A stretch of 64,000 nt of DNA from positions 1 through 64,000 of the forward strand of contig MDYQ01000056.1 in NCBI GenBank assembly GCA_003024175.1. The letters are read 5' to 3'. The notes below the pieces were generated by a model. That model was not told where the DNA came from, made no database searches, and saw only the letters and a list, made by a program, of their open reading frames with translations. Each line of letters starts with the position of its first letter. Position 1 is the first letter of the stretch. Of this stretch, positions 46,359 to 56,784 are shown in pieces. A program made the translations under genes and the position numbers. The DNA comes from Planoprotostelium fungivorum. Taxonomy: Eukaryota; Evosea; Variosea; Cavosteliida; Cavosteliaceae.

Positions 46359-48316
46359 CTATGACTGCAATCTCGGTGCCAGAAATCTCTTCCCTTCTTC
46401 CGCGTACGTCTCTGCCTCCTTATCCCTCTTATTGTCTCTCAGCCTCTTCACGATCAGCTCGTAAGCCTGCTGGTCAGGTTCCAATCCCGAGCTCTTCATG
46501 TTCCTCCACCGGTCCGTCTACATTGCATTCAGTTTTCGTTCTCACATCCGTTTTCCTCACGATCTCCTCTACTTTACAGTATTTCAGGACCAACTTGAAC
46601 GTCTTCATGTCTGGCTTCGTCTTCGACGCACGAAGGTGATCCCACACTGTCTTCGCGTGCTGGTACTTCCTCGTGGCCGAAAAATAACCGTAGAGACAGT
46701 TGTAGAGCTCGATCGGCAGTATGACTCCAGATTCTTTTGCCTTCAGCCACGTGGTCATCATGTCTTCTTCCCTCGCTCTGTCCATCGAAGTTTCGATTGC
46801 GGCGTGGTAATAACTTCCGTCAAAGGTGAGACCTTCTTTCGTCATGACTCCGTGCAGCTCGTCGATGAGTGCCTGGTCCTTCCAACTCATGAGGAGGCCG
46901 GTCAGGCGTCCGTACGTGTCCGCACCGGGCTGCACCTTCTGTGCGATCATGTCGTTGTACGTATCCAAAGCCATCTTCCTCTCTCCCTTCGAGCAGTAGA
47001 ACTCGATGTAACGCGAGTAGACGTGTCGATCCATCTTGATCTGTAGAGTCCTCATATCCATTCGCAGCTGCTCCATTCTCGTGGCGTCAAACTTTTTCAC
47101 TGCATTGTCCACAGCGACGTGAAAGCTGGCGATGTCTCCCTTCACTCCCTTCTTCTTCATCTCCCTCCACAGTGCCTCTAAATCTGAACTCTGTGCCCTG
47201 TCGGCGTACATGTTCAAGAGGCAGTTGAAAGTGCGGACGTCTGGTTGTAGATTGCTCTTGACGAGGTCCTGGTACAGACGGGCGACCTCGTTGGTCAGGT
47301 GCCGCTCGGCACCCGTCTCCATGACGATATTGTACGTGTCGACGTCGACAGCGATGCCAGAGTCCACGGTCTCTCTCAAGATTTCGATCTGACGTCTGGC
47401 GTCACCGCTGGCTCGTAATGCCCTGAGAACTGCTTTGAGTGCGGGCAAAGTGGGCCGGATTCCCTCTTGTTCCATTTCTCTCCACAGTTGCTCGGCAGAT
47501 GCTCCCTCGCCGAGCCTCGCGTAAGCTTCGAGGGCAGCGGTGAAGAGCATGGGATTGAGGGTGATGTCTGGCATGACGATCATCTGCTCCCAGTAGTCAT
47601 CGACCCGGCGGGTGTCTTTCGCGTATTGGAGGAGGTGACAGAAGGTGATCATGTTGGGTGAGATCTTTCTCCTCTTCATCTCGGAGAAGAGACCCTCTCC
47701 TTCTTGGTGCATGCCGAGGCGTAGCATGGTGCCCATCATGATGTTGAAGGTGCCGCTGTCCGGTTGGACTTGGTGTGAAGGCATCTCCGCGTAGATCTGC
47801 TGCATGCGGTCGATGTTGTCTCGTTTCGAGTGCATGGTGAGAATGGAGTTGAAGGTGGCAGTCGTCACTCTCTTCTTCGCTTTGACGTCTTCCCACCACG
47901 TCTCTAACGAATCTTTGGGCTCTGAGAAAAAATGAGTGGTGGAATATCGATGATGCGATGTGATGTAATGTATGAGACGGAAGGGTGAAGAAGATTCGTA
48001 TCGTGATTCGAAGAGGGCGAACAAATGGAGAGTTGAAGATGTGGAAAATCGATAGACAAATCAGATCTTCACGACGATCACACAAGATCTAGCATCATAA
48101 TATTCTGAAACACTCACCAGGAGGTATCGCAGTGGGATTTTCACGTCTCATATTTGGAAAAGGATCGATGACCGCAGCGGTGGCCATACCTCTAGATATG
48201 CATGTATAGCCCTTATTGAAATACACAGGCAGAGTCTGTGTAACTCGCCCGCATGTCTGTGGCCGCCGACCTGCCAATGTGTGCCGACAAGAGCAGAATT
48301 GCTGAATAGGTGTCAC
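46359..48316 (-). CDS. Pentatricopeptide repeat protein, organellar
   Basis: Exon 1 (48316) encodes a mitochondrial-type leader (MTPIQQFCSCRHTLAGRRPQ, basic and Ser/Thr-rich), then ATAAVIDPFPNMRREN. After a roughly 185-nt intron (TTTTTTCTCAG acceptor) the main exon gives EPKDSLETWWEDVKAKKRV and about eleven PPR motifs of 35 residues, for example TTATFNSILTMHSKRDNIDR, MPSHQVQPDSGTFNIMMGTM, KRRKISPNMITFCHLLQYA, GIAVDVDTYNIVMETGAE, NLQPDVRTFNCLLNMYADR and KTKPDMKTFKLVLKYCKVEE. A 43-nt intron then leads to the last exon, TDRWRNMKSSGLEPDQQAYE to LAPRLQS; without it the frame ends at LGIGT. PPR proteins bind RNA and act in organelle transcript processing. The RNA target is unknown. Confidence 0.9.
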
Positions 48317-48476
48317 CCTTCACTGTTACATCACACCCTCACCTTTGAAAGTGAGCCGATGCTGACCCTCTGCATGATTCTTGATCAATGTCTCGAGAAA
48401 ACCGGCTGACTGGGCACAAATGATTGAACCACGGAACCTTTCAAGAAACATTTTTTCCTGCAGCGTGTCACACAGA

Positions 48477-49465
48477 ATGATCTTTCTCATCGCCAACCAA
48501 CTCCTACAGATCGTATTTCGTCTCATCCTATTCGTTTGGACATCATGGAATGACTTCTGGACGTGGATGTCATCTACGAATCGATGTGATGTCGATGAAG
48601 AGTGGTGGAAGAGAAAGACGAGAGGATTCCCTGGATTACCTACTCATCTGGCGTTGAACATCTCGGGACGAGAGGCGAGAGATATGGAGGCGATTGCCGA
48701 GGTAATAGCTGCCGTCTGTGTACTCCGAATTCCTCTATTCACGCTTTACGATAGAAGAGGTGGGTCTGTCAGACGACAACAGATGATTCCGTGTCAACGA
48801 CGATGATCGTATGATCGCAGTTATTCTGATGCATCCCAAGGATACTTGAAAGATGAAGCCATCGCGTTGGAAGAAATGATCAAGAAAAAGAGAGTACACA
48901 TCAGTGACGGCATGCCCAATAGAACGTGGCGCTGCCACATCCACATCATGAACCGAGGAGACTGCGATATACCCCACACAACGGGGACTCTGATCATGAT
49001 CGCCTCACAAGACGATGGAAAACAAGACATTGTGAGAGCCGCACAGATCTTGTGTTCTGAAGGAGGGACCATCACGGCAGAACGTTTGGAATCTACATTA
49101 TGCAGTGAGTCCAGTTGTACGACGACGTGAACTTCATGCGAACTCATCCTCTAAAGCGAGAGGTATAAGAGATGTGGAGCTGATGATCGTCACTGGGACG
49201 CGAAAGACGGTTCGTTCTTTCTTCCCGTGGCAGATTCGACTCACCGAGATCGAGTGAGTGATACATCATCGATGTAACATCATGTATATGACATGATGAT
49301 CGTCCATTTTATTCTATTTTATTCACGTTAACAGGTTCGTCACTTCATTGGAGGATCTCATGCCTGATGGACTCATCAGAGCTTTCGATAACTATTCGAA
49401 GAAAGAGCAGGTGAACGTTCTAAGAGGAACGATCCACTCACGTCGTGCAGAGATTCGGAAAGTGA
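48477..49465 (+). CDS. NUS1: Dehydrodolichyl diphosphate synthase accessory subunit NUS1 (NgBR)
   Basis: Non-catalytic subunit of the cis-prenyltransferase that makes dolichol for glycosylation, in the ER membrane. One membrane helix near the N-terminus (MIFLIANQLLQIVFRLILFV), then LPTHLALNISGREARDM, AEVIAAVCVLRIPLFTLYD (family: A.WC...GI..ISVYD), GKQDIVRAAQILC (ADIVRAAQ), FFPWQIRLTEIEFV and SLEDLMPDGLIRAFDNYSKK. The last intron, 43 nt (GTGAACG..TGCAG), joins KEQ to RFGK and a TGA, recreating the conserved C-terminal RxG motif of the NUS1/DHDDS interface. Reading through the intron loses that motif, so I prefer the spliced end at 49465. The catalytic Asp of UPP synthases is not expected here. 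Four to five exons. Confidence 0.9.
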
Positions 49466-50024
49466 TTGCACGTTGTACAGGCTTTCTCGTGGAGGCAGAC
49501 ATCAAAAAGAGACAGAAACGAATAAAGAGAGTATACGATGACTGTATAGACATGGTAGTTTTATGTTGTTTCGACTCAAACTCCGAATGAGAGACCCCAA
49601 CGAGATCTCGTTCAGCTTGTGCGTTGATGTAGTCGATCATCTCGTTTGAATCAATCAACGATGTGTAGGTACCACTCGTGTCGACTCATCTCCGTGATAG
49701 ACCATATAAGTGAGAGGACAAGAGCGGCGACGTCAGAGGAGGAGGCAGGGGACAAGACAGAAGAGAGATCTCGCACACGTAACTTGAAGGCAACTGATGA
49801 ACCGTTCGGCTCGTGCCCGGCATCATCTCGAATCATTAGAATACTGACCGAGATGACATTCAGTGACATCGACACCAGATGAAGAAAACGTTAAAAAGCA
49901 AATTTAACAGCCCGAGCTAATTGATCGGCAGACATCTCTGGAATAGCACCACATGCACGGGGTATTGTACGCATTACATGTGGTACTGCCCGGACGTCAG
50001 ATGCGATTTGCACATGATTACGAC
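49466..50024. other. Intergenic after NUS1
   Basis: About 560 bases between convergent genes. No coding exon. An 8-bp inverted repeat (ACCACATG..CATGTGGT, 49948-49984) is present but weak. Confidence 0.3.
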
Positions 50025-50472
50025 TCACCTGGTGGAATAAGTCCAGCATGAATCGCTCGTGGAGCTAGACGATGCAGGGCGACTGGAGTGGAGGGCGAAG
50101 AAGAGGGGGAGCCCGACGGCGAGGCCGATTACGACGACGATGAAGAAGAATAAGAAGATGCAGAGGGCTCTACCGACTCTGGGGTTCGTCGTTCTTATGT
50201 AGAAGAACGGTCTGGGAGCGACATAGACGGGTCTGTATGTCGGCTGGATGAAGGTCTCTTGATGGACGATGAAGGTTGCACCGTAGGTGGGTGCAGGATT
50301 CAACAGAGACTCGGTGTCGTACTTTTGCTGGGTATAGACGTGAGGGTTTTCGTGCGGCTGCTGGTGGCTGTATGGATATGGAGGAATGACTCCTTGATGT
50401 TGAGGCTGATGGTGATGATCTTCTATCGAGAGGTCAGGAAACGTCTTAGAATCACATCGCACCTTGACCCAT
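50025..50472 (-). CDS. Small single-pass membrane protein with Pro/His/Gln-rich N-terminus
   Basis: Two exons. MGQ then EDHHHQPQHQGVIPPYPY, HQQPHENPHVYTQQKYDTE, PAPTYGATFIVHQETFIQP, TYRPVYVAPRPFFYIRT, then a basic stop-transfer (NPRVGRA) and a strong membrane helix (LCIFLFFFIVVVIGLAVGLPL), and a short Ser-rich extracellular or lumenal tail ending CWTYSTR. Proline- and tyrosine-rich cytosolic N-terminus suggests WW/SH3 binding. No family recognised. The 42-nt first intron (GTGCGATG..GATAG) is required for the M-G-Q start; a longer open frame upstream exists but has no homology. Confidence 0.7.
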
Positions 50473-50900
50473 GATGCTGTTGTCCGTCGGGCTCCGATGA
50501 GAATACTTTTTCGCGTGAGGAGGACAATGGACGAGTTGTAAACATCCAACCTGCCAACAAGAAACGTCCAATTTTTTCTTTGATTTATGGTGACATATCG
50601 GATCGATACAACTATATTCGCCGACGATGACTGACTCAAAGATGGGTGCTTAATCGCGGGGGATGTAATCCTATCGTTCCACCCTCTCTTGTGGGTTTCA
50701 AGGGGCCAGATCAGATATGTCGATGTGTTCGCAACAAATTTAGAGGACGACTTTGTCACCACCATCAATGTCGTCCTCGACAACACCAATGTCACAGGAA
50801 GAACCTTTATTCTAACCATAGGGAGAATAGCTTCCAACTTGTTGATCCTGCCACTTGATCAGCCACCTTCCATCTCACCGCCAGTCAGCTCACCTTTCTC
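50473..50900. other. Intergenic, 3' flank of GPI glycoprotein copy 1
   Basis: Overlapping open frames on both strands (270 codons minus; 120 codons plus) show no recognisable domain. Contains the start region of the small membrane protein gene and its promoter. Confidence 0.3.
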
Positions 50901-53246
50901 TCAGATCATGCTCAGCAGTGCAACTGCCACAGCTAGCAGAGCGAGCTTGCCGCTCATCTTCTCTGCCTCGCTGACGTTCCGGCCTGTTTCGACTGCTGTG
51001 GCCACAGCTCCTCCTGTACTGCTACCGCCCTGTGTAGCAGCAGTGCCGTGAGTGCCTATGGCAGTGGGAGGAACAGTTGGCAGCTGAGTCTTCGTCGAGG
51101 TCTCTCTCGTGTACGTCGTATAGCCAACGTTCTGTCCGTACTCTGTCTGATGTCAAACACATGGTACCTAATGGACATTTCACCTGTGGTGAGGGTGTTT
51201 GTGAAGGTGCCTGCGCCACGCACGGCGAAGATGTAACGGGCTGCTGGGGATTTTGGAAAGACACCAGAGATGATGGCGGGTATTTCAATGTATACGCTTC
51301 TCTCTTCGAATGAAGCCGGAGGTTGTCGTTCAGTCAAGTAAGGAACGAGAGGTAAAGCAGAAACGCTACCGGTCGAGTTGTAAGTGGTGAGAGAAGAAAA
51401 AGTGGTGGAAGGAGGGTACTGTAACAAGACGAGACCGTTGACATCATAAGTCTGTCCATAGCTGGCTGCAACTGCTTGCACTGCGCACGGTCAGCTGATG
51501 ACGATGAAAACGAAGGTCGCTCACTGAGAGTGAAGGTGACGTTGTATGTGGCATTGCTCGCCTGCACAGCGTACACTACGTCTTCTCCGCAAGTGACCGT
51601 GAATGGCTGTCCACTGTTACCGTCGATGAAAGTGTATGAGGTGTTGCTGAAGAACTGCGTGGATGCAGGATATCCTCGACCCACGACACAGTAGCCAGCA
51701 TCAGGCTGTGAGAAGGTGAAAGCGACCGAGCTGGGTCCCACATTTATCGTCTGTCCTGGCTGCACGGGCTGACAGACTATCACGTGTCAGAGGCTGAGAG
51801 AAGAAAGAGACGCACCGGCAAATCTAGCATTCACTCCTTCGAGGTACGTACGTATCGATTGGTTCGGTGAATTGCTGACTCACGTTAGGGTCTGTTAGTT
51901 CGTGTGGAATAAGATGTCATTCACCAGTTTATGGAGAGAAACTGCCATGGTAGGTTGCTTCCATAGTTGGGTAATATGGCCAAACCAGACGAGAGATCGA
52001 TCTGTGTGAAGCCAGTCAGCCTGTTCTGTCCCAAGATGGGAGATGTACGGTTGACAGCGACAGTCTCAACTTACAGTCTATCAGCTCGCTTCTCTCGTGT
52101 GTCACACTCACATGGGCCTACGGTAACGGCACGACTGACCGTCTTGTTTTGACCACACCAGATGGCATCGTGAAAAGCTGATGGGTCATCACTTCTATAG
52201 CTGGTGGGGTACGTATCGCCCTGTAACATGAAGTCTGCCTGCGCTCCTGGTCCGTAGATAGAAGAGCCGTCGTATTTGACGAGAGCCCAATTGCTCGCAG
52301 GATCACCAAAGGAGCGACAGTTGAAAGTGTAGTTGTTTGAGGATGATACGGTCGCGTCTGCAGCTGTGGAAGTCGGAATCAGAGTGTAAGTTCCAGCTTC
52401 ATGACCACTACAAGAGAACGCTGCGACACGGTGATGATAAGTGTACGGACCATCTGTGGAACTACCTTGGAGATAGATCGCATCTACCGTGGAGCACACT
52501 GAAGGATAGAAGGTCCACTCCTGCCCGTACGATTGGTAGACATATTTGGATGCCACACGAGTGATAGTGGGCACTTGAGTGACATAGTCGTAAGCTGAGT
52601 TTCACGTGAGTGGGAGACAATTTGAACTCGAATGATGACGTGGAACGGATGACTCACGTTGTGGATCGAATGGTACTACTTCATTGGGGTAGGCGAGATA
52701 AGCATATGCAAAGTCTGCCGATGCAGCTCCATTTGGTGGTGCGTGGGCGGCGAATGCAGTATCAGAAGAATAGGTGTAGTAGGTTGGAAGAGGAGAAGAA
52801 TTGTTTCCCGGTCTGATCGTCGCCGTCACTGTCTCGATGAGAAAGATGTTGGTGATGAAGACATCAGAGTCACCGTAGAGATAGACGGTCAAGACGAGAG
52901 GAGAGGAGAAGGTGTAGGAGATGTTGGCATCGTTGCGGATGAGAACTTGAATCGAATTTCCGTATCCATAACCGTTCCACGGGGGCAACACCTGGCCGTC
53001 AACATTCACAAAGAGAGAAAAGGGATAGCCGGGATGGTGTTTTGCTGCAGGAGAAGTAATGACCTCGAAGTATCCTGCATCTTCGAAGACGGGACTGATA
53101 AATCCGGTCGATGGGAGAGTCAAGATGTTATAGGTGTAGACCTACACGTTCAGAGATGCTCGTGAGGACGGAATTACCTGAGAGGCGACGCAGGTGAGAT
53201 AGAGACACAGGATGATGAGGTTGCATTGCGTCCGAGTGTTGGCCAT
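50901..53246 (-). CDS. Secreted GPI-anchored glycoprotein, tandem copy 1
   Basis: Signal peptide from MANTRTQCNLIILCLYLTCV, followed by a long Tyr/Ser/Thr/Asn-rich ectodomain in about seven exons: GYFEVITSPAAKHHPGYPF, VLIRNDANISYTFSSPL, VCSTVDAIYLQGSSTDGPYT, NYTFNCRSFGDPASNWALV, DAIWCGQNKTVSRAVTVGP, AVNRTSPILGQNRLTGFTQ, TFSQPDAGYCVVGRGYPAS, YIFAVRGAGTFTNTLTT, then SEAEKMSGKLALLAVAVALL ending SMI. The last exon matches a GPI-attachment signal: small-residue site in SGK region followed by a hydrophobic tail with no cytosolic residues. Many N-glycosylation sequons and paired Cys. Domain family not recognised; repeated Cys-W-G-Q and DAIW motifs suggest tandem beta-sandwich modules. A cell-surface adhesion or recognition role is inferred. 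Confidence 0.72.
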
Positions 53247-54050
53247 CGGATTTGAAATGATGCCATTGCACACAAACAGTCAGCCTCCGTTGTGACAATC
53301 CAGACAGCCTCCGTTGTGACAATCCAGACAGCCTCCGTTGTGACAGACGCCCCTTAAATTCACGACTCCCGACACAAGAATAATATAACGTACCCTTATG
53401 TCCGCGTATTATCGCGAGTTTTCGAAATGAGCACTCCTGCCTCTTCCGCACCAGACTAAATGCTACACACAGATAGACGTGTACCAGAAGACCACAATAA
53501 AACTGATTTGGTTCAATTTGGTCAACTCCGAACGAAGTTATCTTGAAAACACTCGAAAATTATTGCGATACAGAGATCGTCATATTTCTAGGTCGAGAAG
53601 TTGTATTGTGAAGTGAGATTGATACGGGATACATAACAACTGGTGAAGTATTGCTGATTCAATTCCCAGGCGGCGAAGTGCCAAACCAGGAGAGTAAATC
53701 GCTGGACATTCAATACAGTAGAATGACGCTACGTTATATGATTCTTGTGACCTTTCGCAACTACCCGGGGTAAAGTTTTAGTTCTATCAATCGAGTCCTG
53801 CGGAATTGTTCTGATGTGTTCTTCTCAGCAGTGTTTCAGGTGGGACGCGATGATTAATGGAGGTGATGTCGCGGTTGCATCGTCATTCCCTCAGATGATA
53901 CCGATGCTAGGCGGAATTCAGAGATTTCTTTTCAAGACGTGAGAGACTTTACTGCCCAGCGCGAGAAGATAACCAGAAAGTTCACCAAAACTGCTGATTC
54001 TACCAATGCATCAGCCTCTATATCTTACCGTCAGACAGCTCACCTTTCTC
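53247..54050. promoter_or_regulatory. Upstream region of GPI glycoprotein copy 1 / 3' flank of copy 2
   Basis: About 800 bases without a credible coding exon. Its first 100 bases hold a 24-bp tandem repeat (listed separately) followed by CCCCTTAAATTCA. Confidence 0.4.
53281..53346. repeat. 24-bp tandem repeat, about 2.7 copies, upstream of GPI glycoprotein copy 1
   Basis: Unit CAGCCTCCGTTGTGACAATC plus CAGA; two perfect 24-bp units then a third broken at its right end. It lies 35-100 bp upstream of the start codon (right to left). The same motif in diverged form precedes copy 2, so it is likely a promoter or 5' UTR element. Confidence 0.85.
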
Positions 54051-56391
54051 TCAGATCATGCTCAGCAGTGCAACTGCCACAGCTAGCAGAGCGAGCTTGC
54101 CGCTCATCTTCTCTGCCTCGCTGACGTTCCGGCCTGTTTCGACTGCTGTGGCCACAGCTCCTCCTGTACTGCTACCGCCCTGTGTAGCAGCAGTGCCGTG
54201 AGTGCCTATGGCAGTGGGAGGAACAGTTGGCAGCTGAGTCTTCGTCGAGGTCTCTCTCGTGTACGTCGTATAGCCAACGTTCTGTCCGTACTCTGACTCG
54301 TGTCAAACATATGTTATCTACTATACGACATTTCACCTGTGGTGAGGGTGTTTGTAAAGGTACCTGCGCCACGCACGGCGAAGATGTAACGATCAGCACT
54401 GTGTCCAGGACCTGTAAAGACACCAGGAATGATGATGGGTTTGTCGTATTTCCACGGATACTTCTCCTCAACTGAAGCGGGAGGTCGTCGTAGTGTCAGG
54501 TAAGGAACGAGAGGCAAGACAGATGCGCTACCAGTCGAATTACCGGTGGTGAGAGAAGAAAAAGTGGTGGAAGGAGGGTACTGTAACAAGACGAGACCGT
54601 TGACATCATAAGTCTGTCCATAGCTGGCTGCAACTGCTTGCACTGCGCACGGTCAGCTGATGACGATGAAAACGAAGGTCGCTCACTGAGAGTGAAGGTG
54701 ACGTTGTATGTGGCATTGCTCGCCTGCACAGCGTACACTACGTCTTCTCCGCAAGTGACCGTGAATGGCTGTCCACTGTTACCGTCGATGAAAGTGTATG
54801 AGGTGTTGCTGAAGAACTGTGTCGATGCAGGATATCCTCGACCCACGACACAGTAGCCAGCATCAGGCTGTGAGAAGGTGAAAGCGACCGAGCTGGGTCC
54901 CACACTCATTGTCTGTCCTGGCTGCACGGGCTGACAGACTATCACGTGTCAGAGACTGAGAGAAGAAAGAGACGCACCGGCAAATCTAGCCTTCACTCCT
55001 TTGAGGTACGTACGTATCGATCGGGCAGGTGACTCACTGCTTCACGTCAGCACCGCATTATATTCGACGTAGATCACCAATCAATGGACAGAAGATTCCA
55101 AGGTGTGTCACTATCAGCTAATATGGCCAAACCAGACGAGAGATCGATCTGTGTGAAGCCAGTCAGCCTGTTCTGACCCAAGATGGGAGATGTACGGTTG
55201 ACAGCGACAGTCTCAACTTACAGTCTATCAGCTCGTCTCTCGTGTGTCGCACTCACATGGGCCTATGGTGACGGAAAGACTGACGGTCTTGCTCTGGCCA
55301 CACCAGATGGCATCGTGAAAGTTTGAGGTGCTGTCACTGCGATAGCTGGCGATGTACTGCCCCTGTAACATGAAGTCTGCCTGCACTCCTGGTCCGTAGA
55401 TAGAAGAGCCGTCGTATTTGACGAGAGCCCAGTTGTGTGAGGCATCACCAAAGGAGCGACAGTTGAGGGTGTAGTTGTTCGTGGACGACACAGTGACGTC
55501 CGCAACTGTGGAGGGCGGAATCAGAGTGTAAGCCCCACTTATAATTGAGTAAGGTGCGATCTCGCCACAAGAAAATGGTTGGAGTCTCTGGTCGACGTAA
55601 GCGTCTCTACCGTACACGGCTTGGTGATAGAGATGGATGGCATCTACGGTGGAGCATACTACGGGATAATAGGGCCACTGCTGTCCATTTGTAGTGTATG
55701 TCTCATACCCCTTGATTATGTCTACTTGATTCGTTGCCGGTAGATTGGTAACGTAATCGTAAGCTGTATCTCGAGTGAGTGGGAGACGACGGATCTCATT
55801 GGCTGATGATGGATGACTCACGTTGCGGATCGAACGGGATGACCTCATTGGGGTTTGCGAAACAGATGTACTCATATTGTGCAGATGCAAGCTCGTCGTC
55901 TCGCCTGTGAGACAGAAAAGGAGTGTCAGAGGAGTAGGTGTAGTAGGTTGGAAGAGGAGAAGAATTGTTTCCTGGCTTGATCGTCGCCGTCACTGTCTCG
56001 ATGAGAAAGACAATGCTGATGTATGGTCACCGTAGAGATAGATGGTTAAGATGAGAGGAGGAGAGAAGGTCAAGGTGATGTTGGCGTCATTGCGGATGAG
56101 AACTTGCAGCGAACTCCCGTATCCATAGGACCTCGAATACTGCCGTTGACCGGCATCATCAACGTTGATGAAGAGGGAAAAGAGATATTGGAGAGGGTAT
56201 GCCCCGTCCAGAGAGGTTACGACATCAAAGTACCCTGCATCTTCGAAGACGGGGCTGACAAATCCGGTGGGAAGAAGAGTCGAGATGTTATAGGTATAAA
56301 CCTGCGTGGTCAGAGGTCGTCTTTACGATGATCCTACCTGAGAGGAGACACAGGTGATACAGAGACACAAGACGATGAAGTTCCAGCGCAT
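54051..56391 (-). CDS. Secreted GPI-anchored glycoprotein, tandem copy 2 (probably frame-shifted)
   Basis: Paralog of the gene at 50901-53246 with MRWNFIVLCLCITCVSS as signal peptide. Exons parallel copy 1: GYGSSLQVLIRNDANITLTF-like strand exon, ATIKPGNNSSPLPTYYTYS, VCSTVDAIHLYHQAVYGRD, NYTLNCRSFGDASHNWALV, DAIWCGQSKTVSLSVTIGP, a block identical to copy 1, and the same GPI signal ending SMI. Relative to copy 1 it has lost 7 bases at about 56010-56040 (copy 1 GATGTTGGTGATGAAGACATCAGAGTC against the shorter GACAATGCTGATGTATGGTC-type run), which moves the frame from LYGD to a stop soon after. Unless an intron or assembly error rescues it, this copy is a recent pseudogene of a host gene. I keep it as a gene because all other exons are intact. 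Confidence 0.6.
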
Positions 56392-56784
56392 CTTCTGAGT
56401 GTTGAACGTGGTATTTTGGAATGATGCCGTTGCACACAAACAGCCGGCCTCCGCTGTGACAATACAGACAGCCTCCGTGGTGACAACTCCCCTTAAATTC
56501 AGCCGGCTCCTTTGAAACCCTTCCTTCTAAGGTACAACACCGATACAGGGAGGCGGTCACGTGACATCCGAATCTTGGTAGGCTAATTGGAATCTCATCA
56601 CTAGTTTTGGTGCGTTGAGCGACCACTATTTTTGCGTGAAGCTCTCCATTGATCAAGGTGCTTCGTATTTCAGAGTAGAGGCGAGCGGCTTCAGAGATGA
56701 TATTTCGTCGCACTATGACCGAAGATATCTTGGCTAGGTCCACCCGATGGAACATTTTCATTTCATCGCATCCCAGCAACCAGC
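56392..56784. promoter_or_regulatory. Divergent intergenic region with diverged 24-bp repeats
   Basis: Carries GATGCCGTTGCACACAAACAG and GCCTCCG(C/T)(T/G)GTGACAA units at 56441-56490, then CCCCTTAAATTCA, matching the block upstream of copy 1. The other half must contain the promoter of the divergent actin-bundling gene. No coding exon. Confidence 0.5.
56441..56490. repeat. Diverged 24-bp repeat pair upstream of GPI glycoprotein copy 2
   Basis: Two units, GCCTCCGCTGTGACAATACA and GCCTCCGTGGTGACAACTCC, homologous to the three units upstream of copy 1. Confidence 0.7.

Larger units (their letters stand above)
50886..55021. repeat. Near-identical ~0.97-kb duplicated blocks (50886-51859 and 54036-55021)
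   Basis: The 3' ends of the two GPI glycoprotein genes agree almost base for base, introns included, over about 970 bases; only short islands (near 51165-51370 against 54300-54540) differ. The 5' halves of the genes are far more diverged, with several indels. Confidence 0.85.

Noticed and set aside
48381-48476. Longer NUS1 start upstream of 48477
   Set aside because: That frame opens without an ATG and adds no conserved sequence; NUS1 proteins begin close to their membrane helix.
49948-49984. 8-bp inverted repeat, possible terminator or operator
   Set aside because: Short stem with a 21-base loop in a eukaryotic intergenic region; no reason to think it functional.
50473-51051. Upper part of a 270-codon minus frame and a 120-codon plus frame (NVVLDNTNVTGRTFILT)
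   Set aside because: The minus frame is explained downstream by a spliced 130-aa gene with its own Met; the plus frame runs into the antisense of the GPI glycoprotein exon. Neither shows homology.
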